Below, in pieces: positions 1 through 13,787 of a stretch of 64,000 nucleotides of DNA (within the stretch, counting starts at the first letter, position 1; each line of letters opens with the position of its first letter). Source of the DNA: Begonia masoniana (Eukaryota > Streptophyta > Magnoliopsida > Cucurbitales > Begoniaceae); assembly GCA_022432975.1 (NCBI GenBank), contig CM039502.1, forward strand, positions 2,346,375 through 2,410,374, in the 5' to 3' direction. A program made the translations under genes and the position numbers. The notes below the pieces were generated by a model, which saw only the letters and a list, made by a program, of their open reading frames with translations, was not told the DNA's origin and made no database searches.

Positions 1-711
1 AGCCTTTAGCATTGTTGCTAGACTTGTGGCTGGTATAGGGTTTTCGTTCGATTTCGTTATCGTTGTAGCGATAATGGAGTTTTATCTCCATCGCATTAGT
101 GGATAGCTTTTTGGTAATATATATGAATGCACTAGGAGAAACTAACTCTAGTCGAACTTAAATTGTTGTAGATGTACTAAGTTCTGATCTTCTGATTTAT
201 TGAATAAGGTATGGAGCTGATAGATACTTAATAAATCCTATTCATTGGCTTCTTGAATTGCCGCTGATACAGTCCCTGTATTTTGAAGAACAAAATCAAT
301 ACTTAACAGCAATAATCAAAAATTCAATTACCGCAACACCACAACCAAAAACTACAGACTTTCTAGAGGTCTGTCCTCTCCCACTCAATGTTCCTTTCCA
401 AATTCTCAATGACCACTCCCCTTTCCCAAAGTTTCACTAAATACCACCTCAACCATTCCCGATGCAAAACATTAAAAGTCCACTACTACAACAAAACAGA
501 TAGAACAAATACACAAAAATTCAACCATAATAATAAAGCTACATTTACTTTTCTCTTTCTCCTTTCATAAGTAAGCTTCATTTACTTTTGTTTTGCCCTG
601 AAGGTTTATTCTGCTAGGCTCTCTGTTTAGCGGTTGTATGGTCTACGCAAATGGTGCACTAGTGAGTCAGGCAGTTAATAAAAATTGACATATTCTGGTA
701 TCTTCTTCTAG
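1..711. other. Intron or non-coding sequence upstream of the first recognised NRDE2 exon
   Basis: No convincing exon was found here. The first supported exon at 712 begins in phase 0 after a good acceptor (tcttctag), so an upstream exon must lie before it, probably outside the window. The stretch is AT-rich with stops in all frames. Confidence 0.5.
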
Positions 712-3700
712 GATGTATTGCTGTGTGGAGTGTATGCAAGAAGAGAGGCAGCTTATGGAAACGTCGATCTCGCAAGAAGAGTATTTGACATGGCATTGCA
801 ATCCGTTGAAGGGGTTCCTCTGGTAAGTCCTCAACATATCTGATCATTTCCACTGCCAGATTAGTCATATATGGACACAAGAGTTGCTAGCACGAACGGT
901 TAGAACTTGGGGTTAGATTGATCACATTTGTTTCTGGCACACCTCAGCTTTTTCGCTCATACCCAAGGTCTCACCAATATATATATATATATATATATAT
1001 CATCAAAGTACTCCCAAATAGATTGTTTTACCAAATGCATTAGTTTAACATACAGGCTACAATATTAAGACTATTATGGTACTAGATAAAATAGGTTTTT
1101 GGAGAATGAAGATCTAAAATTCTTATGGCCGAGCTTCTGAGGTTTGTTGGGATAGATAACAACTATTAATATAGCACACAATTTAATATAACATGATATG
1201 ACTAAATATTAGGACGGATTTCCACTTTATTCCAGAAAAGAAACTTAAGGAGTGCTGCTATATATGGCATATGTTCTTAAAGAGGTTCAGTTAGCTAATT
1301 TTCTAGCCAAAGGGCGTCACTGAGGAGTATTTTAGAATTTAACTTACTAGCTGGAAATGATAGTATCTTCATTAGAAAGTTTTACTGATATTTTAGGCTT
1401 GTGCTTTTATTTGGTAGATTATTTAGTTTACACTTTGTATGTGTTACCAGGACCAGAAGGCTTATTTGCCTATTTTGTATTTATGGTATGCTGAAGTTGA
1501 GCTTGCTGCTGATTTTGGTCAGAAACTTGAACCATACAGGCGTGCAATACACATTTTATCCTGCCTAGGAAGTGGTATAGCATATGAGCCATTTAAAAGT
1601 GAGTCGTCACGTGTTCAATTGCTGAAAGCACACCTAGGATTTAAAGAAAAAATAAAAGTGCTGCATTCGAGATGGTTCCATGGAGATATAAAAGATTCTT
1701 CTATAGCTCTTATTTGCTCTGCAGCTTTATTTGAGGAGTTGACCTCTGGATGCGGTGCTGGTGCTGAAGTTTTTGATCAGGCTTTTGCCATGGTTCTTCC
1801 AGGTAATTTGTACTTACCTTGAAGCTTCTTTCCTTTTGCTTGTACAAGTGTATTACTTGACGGGGATTTGGGGGGGAATGAGAGTACATGTGGGAATTGG
1901 AGAAGAATTCTAATAAATGGGATGGTTATTTTATATATCAGCTACAATATTATATGATTGAAAACAGTGACCAATAAAATTTTATTTATGATTAAGCACT
2001 TAATTGATATCACACCTCAACATGGCATAACAATCCCTGTCGATGATCAATACATATACATTATGTATAGTTTAAAGGTTTTCCTCCCTTTCCCTCGTTC
2101 TGACAAATACGAGTGGTGTACAATTTCGAATTGCACTACTTGGTCCAGAGTATCTAAATCAAGTTGTACGATAATCTTTATATTTTGTATAATGTTTTGA
2201 GATGGTTGTATTTCACCAACTTCACTGAACACAAGCTTAGCTGTAAAATTATTCATTTCAAATGTCACATCAAACTCGACAAATCAAGGTCTATGATTCA
2301 AGTTCTTTATGATATATTCTTCAAGAGCAATGCTTCCTGCATAATCTCATTAATTTTGTCTATTTTAATTCACCCAATGAGATGTCGGATAACTACTGTT
2401 CTAATTTATACACAACTATATGACAAAAAGGGGGCCCAACACTAAACCGTGACATCACTGAGGAACTTAAAACCGAGCAAAAGTACTTAAGAGTGAACTA
2501 ACTTCACTTAGTTTTTAAATATTTTTATTTAAAGTTCTTAGATTTTTATGTTATTTGTTTCTTTGTTAACTTGTTTCATTACATCTAACTAACTTGTTGT
2601 TTGTAAGGGGAGCTTCAGAAAGAAGAAAACAGAGTCATCAACTTGAATATTTGTTCAACTATTATGTGAAGATGCTTATGGCACATCATAGAGAATTGAG
2701 TAACTCAAAACTCCAGGAACTTATCACTCAGGGGCTGCGTATCTATCCTTTCAGCCCGGAACTTTTTAATGCTTTAGTAGAGTTCAGCCATAATTATTTT
2801 GGACCAAGTAAACTGCGATTGAGATTCGATGAATACCTAATGAGGTAAGCTTTTCTTCCAAGCTCTTCTCTTATCTTGCTTTCCATGTGTGATCGAGAAG
2901 TAAACTATTGGGGTCAATCTTGACTTGAGTTCTGGATGTCTACCCTTTTTTTTCAATAAAAAACAAAATATATTGAAACAATATGAAATTATAATAGAAG
3001 AGGGAAAAAAAACTATCTAAAAAAAAAAAAAGATAGAGAGAAACGTAAATTCTCTTTGATTAAAGAGAAGTACAATAAATCAATAAATCTTAAAGAACCC
3101 TATATAGGTTTACTTAGCAATAGGAAACTAATATTGCCCAAAAAATCGACAATTGGCTCCTTGTCTTCAAATAGAATAGTATTGCGATGAAGCGAAATAG
3201 TCCAAAAAAAGTCAAAGCACCTAAACTCAATATTAGCTTATGCTTCGTAGACTTTTCTTCTCTCCTAAAAATATAGATAAGAGACTATGAATATTTCATT
3301 CCCACAATCATGTATTTATTTTTTTAATCGTTATTCATACTTTAGATACCAAAAATTAAGCTACTTCGTGTGAGTTCCAAATCTCCTTCTCTTGTTGTGA
3401 CAAACATTAACATTCCAATGGCTCACTCCAAGTCACTCCAAGTCACTCCAAGTCATTTAATTGGTCACCACCTTTGGTGTAAAATTATTTTGAGTAGTTG
3501 TTGCGTTTTTATGAATTAGCCATGTTAGGACTAATTTATGGGCTGTCTATAAATCATTGAGGACATTGTTGCTATATGAATTTTTGAAGCTTTGTATGGT
3601 TAATTCGTCATTTTTAAGTTAGTAGAATTTGCATTATTTTGTTCCCAGTTAATGCAGCCTTGTGTTGTGATCAACGAGTGCAGCTAATTAATCCTAGAAG

Positions 3701-4713
3701 TTGGGTAATTTTAGTTGCCTGTTAACATAACCTTGTCGTTTGTGCTTAACAAACTTGGATAACTCATATACATTTGTTTTGTGTTTAAAAAACTTTTAGA
3801 AAGTTTTTCCGTAATCAGATTGATACTATTGCAGTATCCAACTTACCAGGTATTTAAATGCTGCAATTTCTTTGGTGACTACTGAATAGGATTTATTTAT
3901 AATCGCCTTTTTTTCTCAGGCAACCTTCTGTGGTTCTATGGCTTTTTGCTTTGTCATTTGAGATGATGAGTGAAGGTTCTCGACATAGAATCCATGGATT
4001 GTTTGAACGGTCATTGGCAGATGAAAAGTTTCGTCATTCAGTTGTGCTTTGGCGTTTGTACATTACATATGAGATAAGTATAGCACAGGATCTTTCTTCG
4101 GCCAAGCGAATCTTCTTCCGTGCCATACATGCCTGTCCATGGTAAGTTGCAAATTAGTGTCTTTTTTTTTTGTTAGAAGATTTAATATAAATAGTTCTAC
4201 TTCATTTCTATGTTGACAAAGTATTTTAAAAAAAAAAAAACAATATAGCAATATTTTGCATATTACCTTCCAAATTTATCAGTCAGCAGCTTTTAGAAAG
4301 ACATTTAAAAACAAGTTTCACTGCAAAACAGTTTTTGAAATGCTTTTTCACCTTTCTAGAAAACATAATATTTTGAGAAACTACTACCTAAAAAACAGTT
4401 TTTGAAAACACCCTTTTGAAGAACTCTTGTTAGTGTTATTTATGCTTTACTTTTATTTATTTATTTTCATAAGCGATGTAGAACTGACATGAACTGAAAA
4501 AAATGCTGTCTGTAAAAGTTGATGGGTGTTAGATCTAAACTGTAGTTTGTTGATTATAGGTCAAAAAAGCTGTGGCTGGATGGATTTGTTAAACTGAAGT
4601 CAATACTGAGTCCAAAAGAGCTTTCAGATCTGCAAGAAGTAATGCGAGATAAGGAAATCAATCTGAGGACAGATATATATGAGATCCTCTTACTAGATGA
4701 ACACATGACTTGA
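712..4713 (+). CDS. NRDE2: NRDE2-like nuclear RNA-silencing/processing factor, C-terminal part (5' end outside window)
   Basis: Five exons join in one frame: 712-822, 1451-1802, 2613-2844, 3920-4141 and 4560-4713 (TGA at 4711-4713). Each border is GT-AG. The acceptor at 2613 (gggag|ctt) is the one that keeps frame; the AG six bases earlier does not. The product has HAT/TPR-like helical repeats, with phrases such as YLPILYLWYAEVELA, SHQLEYLFNYY, VVLWRLYITYEI and AKRIFFRAIHACPWSKKLW, typical of the NRDE-2 family. In animals NRDE2 works in nuclear RNAi and binds the exosome helicase MTR4; the plant role is less defined. The protein ends in LLLDEHMT. The N-terminal part is missing because the window starts inside the gene. 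No defects were seen in the visible exons. The family call rests on pattern recognition of the repeats, not on a search. Confidence 0.8.
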
Positions 4714-6189
4714 CTTTTGTTGCCCTCTTATGACCCTCTTTCCGAATCTCGTAAATTACACTCTAGTTGGTTCTATGACTGTCAAATTATCGCTCGAAAC
4801 TACTTGTTGATCCGCAAGATGATAACTTATGCTGTCGATGTTTACTGTGAATGTATACGAGTGAGTGTTGTTAGAAGTCGCCATGTTACGCGCTCTTATG
4901 TTAGATAATTAACAATTATTAAGTGGACTTATATTATATTTAATAATAGTTATACATTGATCGCTGTATTATAAAGTCAAATTCAATTAAATGGTCAAAT
5001 AAAAATGAACTTTAAGGATCTAATTAAAGCAAGATTTTAGTGTACATATTGATTCTCAATGATTAATAGGTGATGAGTTGAACTTTAAAATTGATTCACG
5101 AGCTATATATGTAAGATTACAGGCAAACGATCAATTGTCGTTTCTATTCTCTCGGTCTTTTGTCAGCTTAAATAATATATATAGTATAGATTATTTTTAG
5201 AGAGAATCATTCTAATTTAAATGAACACAATCCTGTGTATCAAAATTGATGATAAGTTTTAACGCTAAACTCGACAATCCAATTTCTGTGATGATTTCAT
5301 GAATTCATGTATGTTTTATATTCAGTCAATCTATTTTAACGATATAAACATCACGTTTAGGGTTTTTAGATTATAAAAAATAAATGATTATAAATTTCAA
5401 TCTAAGATCCAATATATTAAGATGTTTAGCTATCTTCTCTTTGTTTTTGCTTTTATTTTTTGTTCTTAATTACATCATGTCATTTATTTACATGGTGATA
5501 TTAAGATTACCTTTTAATATTTCACTTAAACTTCACTTTTTGACTTGATACCTATGAAAGTGATTAATTAATTAGTATAATAATAAATGTTAATTATGTA
5601 TCAATTAATGAGTCAAACACGAGGTTGTAATGTCAAAGTGTATAATTATAGAGTAAAGTTTGCATTACTTTTTTTTATATACGATTATGATCGTGCTTAA
5701 AAAACTCGTGAGTATATATATTCATAGAATTACAAATTTGGTATTTTGAGTCTTTGATCATGATAAAAGTTGAGATTATAATTCATCTATCATAAAAGTT
5801 GGTATTTGATATTTTTCAGACATAAATAGTTTGAAATAATTGACAGTGTGTCACGTCCTTATCAATTTTTCAAACTTAGTAAATGAACAGGTTAAAATTC
5901 AAACAATAAATACAAAAAAAAATTATGGTAAAGTCTTGTCACGTGCTCTTTTATTTTTAACTCGTATATATTCACATGCTATGTCTCATCAGACTTAGTC
6001 GAAGAGTCAATGGTCAGTCAATTCAACGGCAAATCTTCAACTTCTGCTACATCTGAACCGTAGAGTCCACTCAACCTTTTCGCAAGAACTGGGCCACATC
6101 TGCCCTTCCATCTTCATCTCCACCATTATCCAACGGTTCTCATTACTCGTAAGTTTGACATCAATACAGTAAGTTAGAATGATGAATCT
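4714..6189. other. AT-rich intergenic region, no gene seen
   Basis: This is the 3' flank of the NRDE2-like gene. It is very AT-rich with short, unconserved open frames only. I see no repeat structure or RNA gene. Confidence 0.6.
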
Positions 6190-8505
6190 CAATATTATTA
6201 TTATTTTGTTTTAAAGAATATTGTCAATTATATCAAAAAATATTATTCTCTAAATAGAAATGTTTTCAAATAATATAGTTAGAAATCAAACGATAATGAA
6301 AAATATTAACGTGAGACATCAGATTTATATAGAAAAACCCTTTCATGAAAAAACTTAGTGGCAAAAAAATAAATCTACTATGAAGATCAAAATACAACTA
6401 CAAGTTTTGCGACTCTATCTCAAATAATTTTATAAAGAAAACAAAGTCTAAATAAAATCTACAATGTGGGCCTACTGGTCTGACCTAAATATAATTTGGG
6501 TCACACGTAACTCTTAAAATTATATTAAATAATATTGTTTGGAATTGAAATTTTATAATTTATTTTGAATATTTTTCCCATTAAAATGAAACAAAATGGT
6601 CATATATGTTGAATTTTCTTTTTTCAATGTAACCTAAACTTATTATTTAAAAAATATCCACGAAATATTATATCTTTGAATGGGATGGAATCTGGCCCAT
6701 GCAATGAATGTCATGTCTGTATGCGTCTCAACCATGAACCATATGTTTTGTCACGTTATTTTTTTTTTTTTAAAATTGGTATGAAAACAAGAAATATATT
6801 CTCAATTAATGGGACACGACACTTGATGATAACAACAGTAGTAATAATAATTTATGTACAATGTATGGTCACGTAAGTGTTTGTATAATACTGCCGACAT
6901 TTAATAATTCCTAACTATTATTCATTTGAGTTAGAATCAATGTGGCATATCACGGGGGCCAACTCAAAATTTATGTCACAATTTTTTTGTGTAAATCAAA
7001 GCTAATGTTTCAAAAATTAAATAAATATATATTTTGAGAACTATTCTTTTGTTAATTTAAGTGACACGTCAAATTGCATATTTTTAGATGCTAGTCAAGA
7101 TTCATGTTTTTTCGACTTCTCGTAGAAGTTTCTTGTATCATATCAATTTCTGTCATCACGTGGTAGCATGTAATTAGAATCTAAGATGTTTGTTGTGGAA
7201 TTGCTCGATAGTGATATGTATTTGATTGGGATTGAGTTGTTTTAGTCGTAAATTGCTCTGAATAATTGATTGGGTTAGACTTCGGTTGCCTTTGAGATTG
7301 TTTTGGGAAAAATTAAAAATGATTTTTCATAATCGATATAGGTTAATTATATTATTATTTTTTGTTTTAAAGAATATTGTCAATTATATCAAAAAATATT
7401 ATTCTCTAAATAGAAATGTTTTCAAATAATATAGTTAGAAATCAAACGATAATGAAAAATATTAACGTGAGACATCATATTTATATTGAAAAACCCTTTC
7501 ATAAAAAAATTACTGGCAAAAAAATAAATCTACTACGAATATCAAAATACAACCACGAGTTTTGTAACTCTATCTTAAATAATTTTATAAAGAAAACAAA
7601 GTCTAAATGAAATCTACAATGTGGGCCTACTGGTCTGACCTAAATATAATTTGGGTCACACGTAACTCTTAAAATTATATTAAATAATATGTTGGAATTG
7701 AAATTTTATAATTTATTTTGAATATTTTTCCCATTAAAATGAAACAAAATGGTCATATATGTTGAATTTTCTTTTTTCAGTGTAACCTAAACTTATAATT
7801 TAAAAAATATCCACGAAATATTATATCTTTGAATGGGATGGAATCTGGCCCATGCAATAAATGTCATGTCTGTATGCGTCTCAACCATGAACCATATATT
7901 TTGTCACGTATTTTTTTATTTTTTTTATAAAACTGGTATGAAAACAAGAAATATATTCTCAATTAATGGGACACGACACTTGATGATAACAACAGTAATA
8001 ATAATAATTTTATGTACAATGTATGGTCACGTAAATGTTTGTATAATACTGCCGACATTTAATAATTCCTAACTATTATTCATTTGAGTTAGAATCAATG
8101 TGGCATATCATGGGGGCCAACTCAAAATTTATGTCACAAATTTTTGTGCAAATCAAAGCTAATGTTTCAAAAATTAAATAAATATATATTTTAAGAACTA
8201 TTCTTTTGTTAATTCAAGTGACATATCAAATTGTATATATTTAGATGTCAATCAAGATTCATGTTTTTCGACTTCTCGTAGAAGTTTCTTGTATCATATC
8301 AATTTCTGTAATCACGTGTATCATTTATATTAGTCATCGTAAGATGTTATGTTGTTGAATTGCTCGATAGTGATATGTATTTGATTGGGATTGAGTTGTT
8401 TTTAGTCGTAAATTGCTCTGAATAATTGATTTGGGTTAGACTTCGGTTGCCTTTGAGATTGTTTTTGGAAAATTAAAAATGATTATTTCATAATCTGAAC
8501 CGTTA
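6190..8505. repeat. Tandem duplication of a ~1.16 kb non-coding unit
   Basis: Copy 1 (about 6190-7345) and copy 2 (about 7346-8505) are direct neighbours. The same text recurs with an offset of 1156 bases: caattatatcaaaaaatat at 6225 and 7381. Matching continues to gacttcggttgcctttgag near 7280 and 8440. The copies differ by scattered substitutions and small indels, so the duplication is not brand new. Neither copy has a convincing ORF. There is no internal region between the copies, so they are not an LTR pair. Confidence 0.85.
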
Positions 8506-9378
8506 ATTATTATTATTATTTTTTTGTGCTGATTATTTTGAAAGTATAACTAATAGTTATCATTAAAAAATTACAACAATAATAATGAGAGGAGAAAATA
8601 ATAATAATTAATATATATTGATAATACAGAATTTAGCCATTCGAGTACACGTGACTAAGGGTAGTCAAGAGTGAGTTCGTCGGTGACGGTAATAAATGAA
8701 AGCCACCCCCACCATTCTCTCCCTTGACTGCCTTCTTGCTCACTAAAGCGCAGACATCCCACGCGCTCCATTGCCAACTCATCCTACCTTGGTGTGCACT
8801 CTAATGGTAAACTTTTATACGGGTAGCTTGACACATCGTTAGTGAATGAATGGTATGGTCGAATGTAAAATCATAATGTATACTTAGTATTAATATTAAG
8901 AAAAAAAGTAAAAATCAATTCAACTACCAAGATGACATTTCAAGAAATAATGAAGGGAGCTACAGGTGTTATGACCCAAATGCGAATCCAGTCAGAAACG
9001 TTGAGTTCAACGACCTGATCCTCGAATAGAATTAGATCATCCAATTCAACTTTTGGATAGTGCAATAAATTTAAAATAAGTACTATGTATGAATGAGAGA
9101 AATATTCAAAACCCAATATAATCATATAGATCCAAAAGAAAATAAAACTCCTTACCAACGAAAAGAAATAAACCACTCGGAAGAAAGAACGAATATAGAA
9201 AGGAAAGTCCAACAATCTGCTATTTATAGTTGCCTTGATCATTTTCTTGGAAAAAATGATAGACTTTTGGGAAGAACCACTAACTCAGTAATATTATGCT
9301 ATACCCAAATACATAAGAAAATTGATTTTATCATTTTATTTTAGAAACAATGAGTTTGTGAATAAAATGCAATGCATG
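8506..9378. other. Intergenic, no gene seen
   Basis: AT-rich sequence with a somewhat GC-richer patch near 8700-8790. The short open frames on both strands at 8940-9344 overlap each other and show no family features. Confidence 0.5.
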
Positions 9379-9383
9379 ATTTT

Positions 9384-12300
9384 TGTCACGACCCTAATAC
9401 TGTACCCTTATTTACCCTTAAATTACCGTACAAATTTTTCATTTTAAACTTAAAACCTAACTTTAAGCGGAAATTAAGTTAGAATTGAATCTATATTTTA
9501 AACCATTTAAAATAACTTAAAACAAATTAATAAAACTTTAAAACATTTGATAAGGTAATTAATATTAAATCAGAAAAAGGAACATACACCTCACATTATC
9601 ATTTAACTTCGAACCCTCGATATCCATACGCCTTCCGAAATACCACTCCAAAACCGTCTCGAAACGCAACTATAATAAAGTACATTTTTATGAAAATAAA
9701 CTGCGTGGTTCCGTTTGAAAGTTTAACATATCCTTATGAAACAAGTTACCCAAACAGTTCCAGTATATCATTTAAAAACGTTAAAATGTAAACCTATCAA
9801 CTACCAGAACCAAGCATCCTAATATGTCTATACAATCATCAACTCTAAAAACATTCCAAAACCCTCAAAATCTATACATACTCCCCACGGGTCAGATAAG
9901 CCTCGACTGCGCCAGCACACCACCGCAGCCATCCTCCGTCAGCTGGGCTATGCCTCAGGTGGAGGGACATCGTCCTCACCTGGTACTCGATATCTAGATC
10001 ACCTACACCGTACATAACACACTATGAGATAAATCCAGTCCTAGTAACTGCAATGCTGCTGTCTGCCGAAGGCCTGTAATGCAATGCTCTGTATGCCTGA
10101 AGGCCTGTAAATGCAATGCTCTGTATGCCCGAAGGCCTGTAATGCAATGCTCTGTATGCCCGAAGGCCTGTATGCCCGAAGCCTGTAAATGCAATGCTCT
10201 GTATGCCCAAGGCCTGTAAATGCAATGCTCTGTATGCCCGAAGCCTGTAAATGCAATGCTCTGTATGCCGAAGGCCTGTATGCCCGAAGGCCTGTAAATG
10301 CAATGCTCTGTATGCCCGAAGCCTGTAAATGCAATGCTCTGTATGCCCGAAGCCTGTAAATGCAATGCTCTGTATGCCCGAAGCCTGTAAATGCAATGCT
10401 CTGTATGCCGAAGGCCTGTATATGAAATGCTCTGTATGCCCGAAGGCCAGTATGCCCGAAGGCCTGTAATGCAATGCTCTGTATGCCGAAGGCCTGTAAA
10501 TGCAATGCTCTGTATGCCTGAAGGCCTGTAAATGCAATGCTCTGTATGCCCGAAGCCTGTAAATGCAATGCTCTGTATGCCCGAAGGCCTGTAAATGCAA
10601 TGCTCTGTATGCCCGAAGCCTGTAAATGCAATGCTCTGTATGCCGAAGGCCTGTAAATGCAATGCTCTGTATGCCGAAGGCCTGTATGCCCGAAGCCTGT
10701 AAATGCAATGCTCTGTATGCCCGAAGCCTGTAAATGCAATGCTCTGTATGCCGAAGGCCTGTATGCCCGAAGGCCTGTATGCCCGAAGCCTGTAAATGCA
10801 ATGCTCTGTATGCCCGAAGCCTGTAAATGCAATGCTCTGTATGCCGAAGGCCTGTATGCCCGAAGCCTGTAAATGCAATGCTCTGTATGCCCGAAGGCCT
10901 GTATATGAAATGCTCTGTATGCCGAAGGCCTGTATGCCCGAAGGCCTGTATGCCCGAAGCCTGTAAATGCAATGCTCTGTATGCCCGAAGGCCTGTATAT
11001 GAAATGCTCTGTATGCCGAAGGCCTGTAATGCAATGCTCTGTATGCCCGAAGGCCTGTATATGAAATGCTCTGTATGCCCGAAGGCCTGTATATGAAATG
11101 CTCTGTATGCCCGAAGCCTGTAAATGCAATGCTCTGTATGCCTGAAGGCCTGTAAATGCAATGCTCTGTATGCCTGAAGGCCTGTAAATGCAATGCTCTG
11201 TATGCCCGAAGGCCTGTATGCCCGAAGGCCTGTAAATGCAATGCTCTGTATGCCCGAAGCCTGTAAATGCAATGCTCTGTATGCCCGAAGCCTGTAAATG
11301 CAATGCTCTGTATGCCCGAAGCCTGTAAATGCAATGCTCTGTATGCCCGAAGCCTGTAAATGCAATGCTCTGTATGCCCGAAGGCCTGTATATGAAATGC
11401 TCTGTATGCCCGAAGCCTGTAAATGCAATGCTCTGTATGCCCGCAGGCCTGTATGCCCGAAGGCCTGTATGCCCGAAGCCTGTAAATGCAATGCTCTGTA
11501 TGCCCGAAGCCTGTAAATGCAATGCTCTGTATGCCCGAAGCCTGTAAATGCAATGCTCTGTATGCCCGAAGCCTGTAAATGCAATGCTCTGTATGCCCGA
11601 AGCCTGTAAATGCAATGCTCTGTATGCCCGAAGCCTGTAAATGCAATGCTCTGTATGCCCGAAGCCTGTAAATGCAATGCTCTGTATGCCCAAGGCCTGT
11701 AAATGCAATGCTCTGTATGCCCGAAGGCCTGTATATGAAATGCTCTGTATGCCCGAAGGCCTGTAATGCAATGCTCTGTATGCCCGAAGGCCTGTATATG
11801 AAATGCTCTGTATGCCCGAAGGCCTGTATGCCCGAAGGCCTGTAAATGCAATGCTCTGTATGCCCGAAGGCCTGTAAATGCAATGCTCTGTATGCCCGAA
11901 GGCCTGTATATGAAATGCTCTGTATGCCCGAAGGCCTGTAAATGCAATGCTCTGTATGCCCGAAGCCTGTATATGAAATGCTCTGTATGCCCGAAGGCCT
12001 GTATCCCGAAGGCCTGTAAATGCAATGCTCTGTATGCCCGAAGGCCTGTATGCCCGAAGGCCTGTAAATGCAATGCTCTGTATGCCCGAAGGCCAGTATG
12101 CCCGAAGGCTCATGCTATGCTTTACGTTATCTTTAAACCTCTGTGCGGAAATTCGTTTTCATGCTTTTCTTTAAAATAAGTGATGCGTGAACAGTTCTCT
12201 ATCATAAAGTAAACAAACAATAACATGGACCATCAAAACTGTAAAAGCATAAACTATAAACTCCTAAAACCGAGCAAAACTAACTAAAGGCATCTCCAAA

Positions 12301-13782
12301 ACTCCTCGAGACGACGTTCGAAGCACGGTGTAGGCCAATCGGCCAGAAAAGAATCACGAGAACTTACCTGTCTTCTGTAGCTCTTGCTCCGTCCACGAGC
12401 GTTGTTCACCTACGCAATTTTTATCAATTTGTCGTTAAAACGAGCTTAAACAATAAAATGTCCAAATTTAACAAAAACCTTAATTAAGGAATTTTCCTAA
12501 AATCTTCACCTAACTAATCGAAGTATTTAAACAACGATTAACACTCGATAGTTTAAAATTACAATTAACGAGTTTTTCCTAAAAACCCGAAAATTCTCAA
12601 ATTTTAACATTTATCGCAATTCACTCTAACTCCGTCCAATATCGTTCAATACGTCCTTTATATCATTAATTACTATAAACCTATTACCTTCGGACCTTAA
12701 TTTGGGTTCGGTAAAAACCGACCCGAAACTTCGAACGCGCGTAACTTTCGCATCGGTTATCGGAATCGAACGATTCCAGCGGCCACGTGCTCCTCTAATA
12801 ACCTATTTTAATCTGCCAAAAGTAATTTTAAAACAATCGACCGTAGATAGGTCAATTACAGCAAAACCCGAACTGCCCCAATCCGGGAAATTCCCCCATT
12901 TTGATTTTTCATCAATTCACGTCAATTTCTTCACCAATCAACCACAATTAGCCTCAATTAGCCTAAACTAATCGAAATCCCGAGGCAACACACCGAAAAC
13001 CGAAACCCCCAAATTTGGAGTTCACTGTTTTCGGCTCAAATTGAGCACACTAATGCTCGGCAACCATAGCCGGCGTTATGCTCGGCCATTTGACGCTAAG
13101 AACGGCCAAAAGTGGCCGGAAACCAGAGCTCAATCGAGCTCTTCCCTCACGGCCAAAAACCAAGCAAGAAACAGGGCGAAAAAACCGAACATACCGTGCG
13201 GTTCGCGCGTGGAGACAAGTCGGAACCCCGTCGCCGTCGTCTGGCCGGAGAACGGCGAGGATCGCCGGCGCTTCGTCGATCGTCGCCCGAGCTTCGTCGC
13301 CGATCCCCCTGTTCTTCGTCGCGGGTCGTCGGGCTCAAACACAAACAACATTTCTGTTGTTTGTGTTTAATTAAAATAAAATTAATAATAATAATAATAA
13401 TAAAACTAAAACTATTTCTTAACAAAACATTAATTTTTGCCCTCTCGTGTTTTCGACCATTCGAATTTTTCTTGTTTCACCACTAAGTCCAACTTATCAC
13501 TAGGGTTCCGTTAAAACTGTCTGTTTGCCATTTGGACCTCGTTTACTATTTTTACTAATTCGTTAACCATATTACAAAGGGATTTAGTTACTCGGAATAT
13601 TGCATCAAAACTCCGGAAATTCCACAAAATTCCTTAAAATTCCAATTAATCGTTAGGATCGTATTAACGCTTTCCATTTGCGAAACTGACTTGATTTGAC
13701 ATATTTACCAAAAATGCCACATATAATATAAAATAAGAATATAATATAATATATCCAAAATCCGTACGAGCCGGATATTACA
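9384..13782. mobile_element. LTR-like unit of 4.4 kb, probable solo LTR of a Ty3/gypsy (Del/Tekay-like) element
   Basis: The unit begins TGTCACGACCC and ends GGATATTACA, that is 5'-TG...CA-3'. It is flanked by a 5-bp direct repeat ATTTT at 9379-9383 and 13783-13787, the footprint of LTR-retrotransposon integration. There is no gag/pol coding sequence and no second copy of the end sequence inside, so a single LTR left by recombination is the simplest reading. Large LTRs starting TGTCACG are common in plant chromovirus lineages such as Del/Tekay; the lineage is inferred. The middle is occupied by a 2 kb minisatellite. A GC-rich stretch at about 13040-13345 has overlapping open frames on both strands with no family signature. 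Confidence 0.7.
10050..12107. repeat. Modular minisatellite, ~31-32 bp compound unit, about 2.06 kb
   Basis: The array is built from two 15-16 bp modules that both start TGTA: A = TGTAAATGCAATGCTC (variants TGTATATGAAATGCTC and TGTAATGCAATGCTC) and B = TGTATGCCCGAAGCC or TGTATGCCCGAAGGCC. Most of the array alternates A-B, with scattered B-B doublets. Roughly 65 compound units are present. Because no unit carries a stop on the minus strand in any phase, all three minus frames stay open for over 620 codons; this is a by-product of the repeat, not a gene. Confidence 0.95.
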
Positions 13783-13787
13783 ATTTT

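Noticed and set aside
2594..2612. NRDE2 exon 3 starting at 2608
   Set aside because: It puts the frame out relative to exon 2; AG at 2611-2612 gives a clean join.
6190..8505. Pair of LTRs of a retrotransposon
   Set aside because: The copies are directly adjacent with no internal region and no TG...CA ends.
10050..12107. CRISPR-like look of regular ~31-bp repeats
   Set aside because: There are no unique spacers; repeats are contiguous and the genome is a plant's.
10003..12113. Three overlapping minus-strand open frames of 626-690 codons
   Set aside because: They are products of the minisatellite: the 31/32-bp unit has no minus-strand stop in any phase, and all frames encode the same shuffled repeat.
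13041..13486. Overlapping 70-124 codon frames on both strands
   Set aside because: They lie in a GC-rich patch inside the LTR-like unit; openness reflects base composition.
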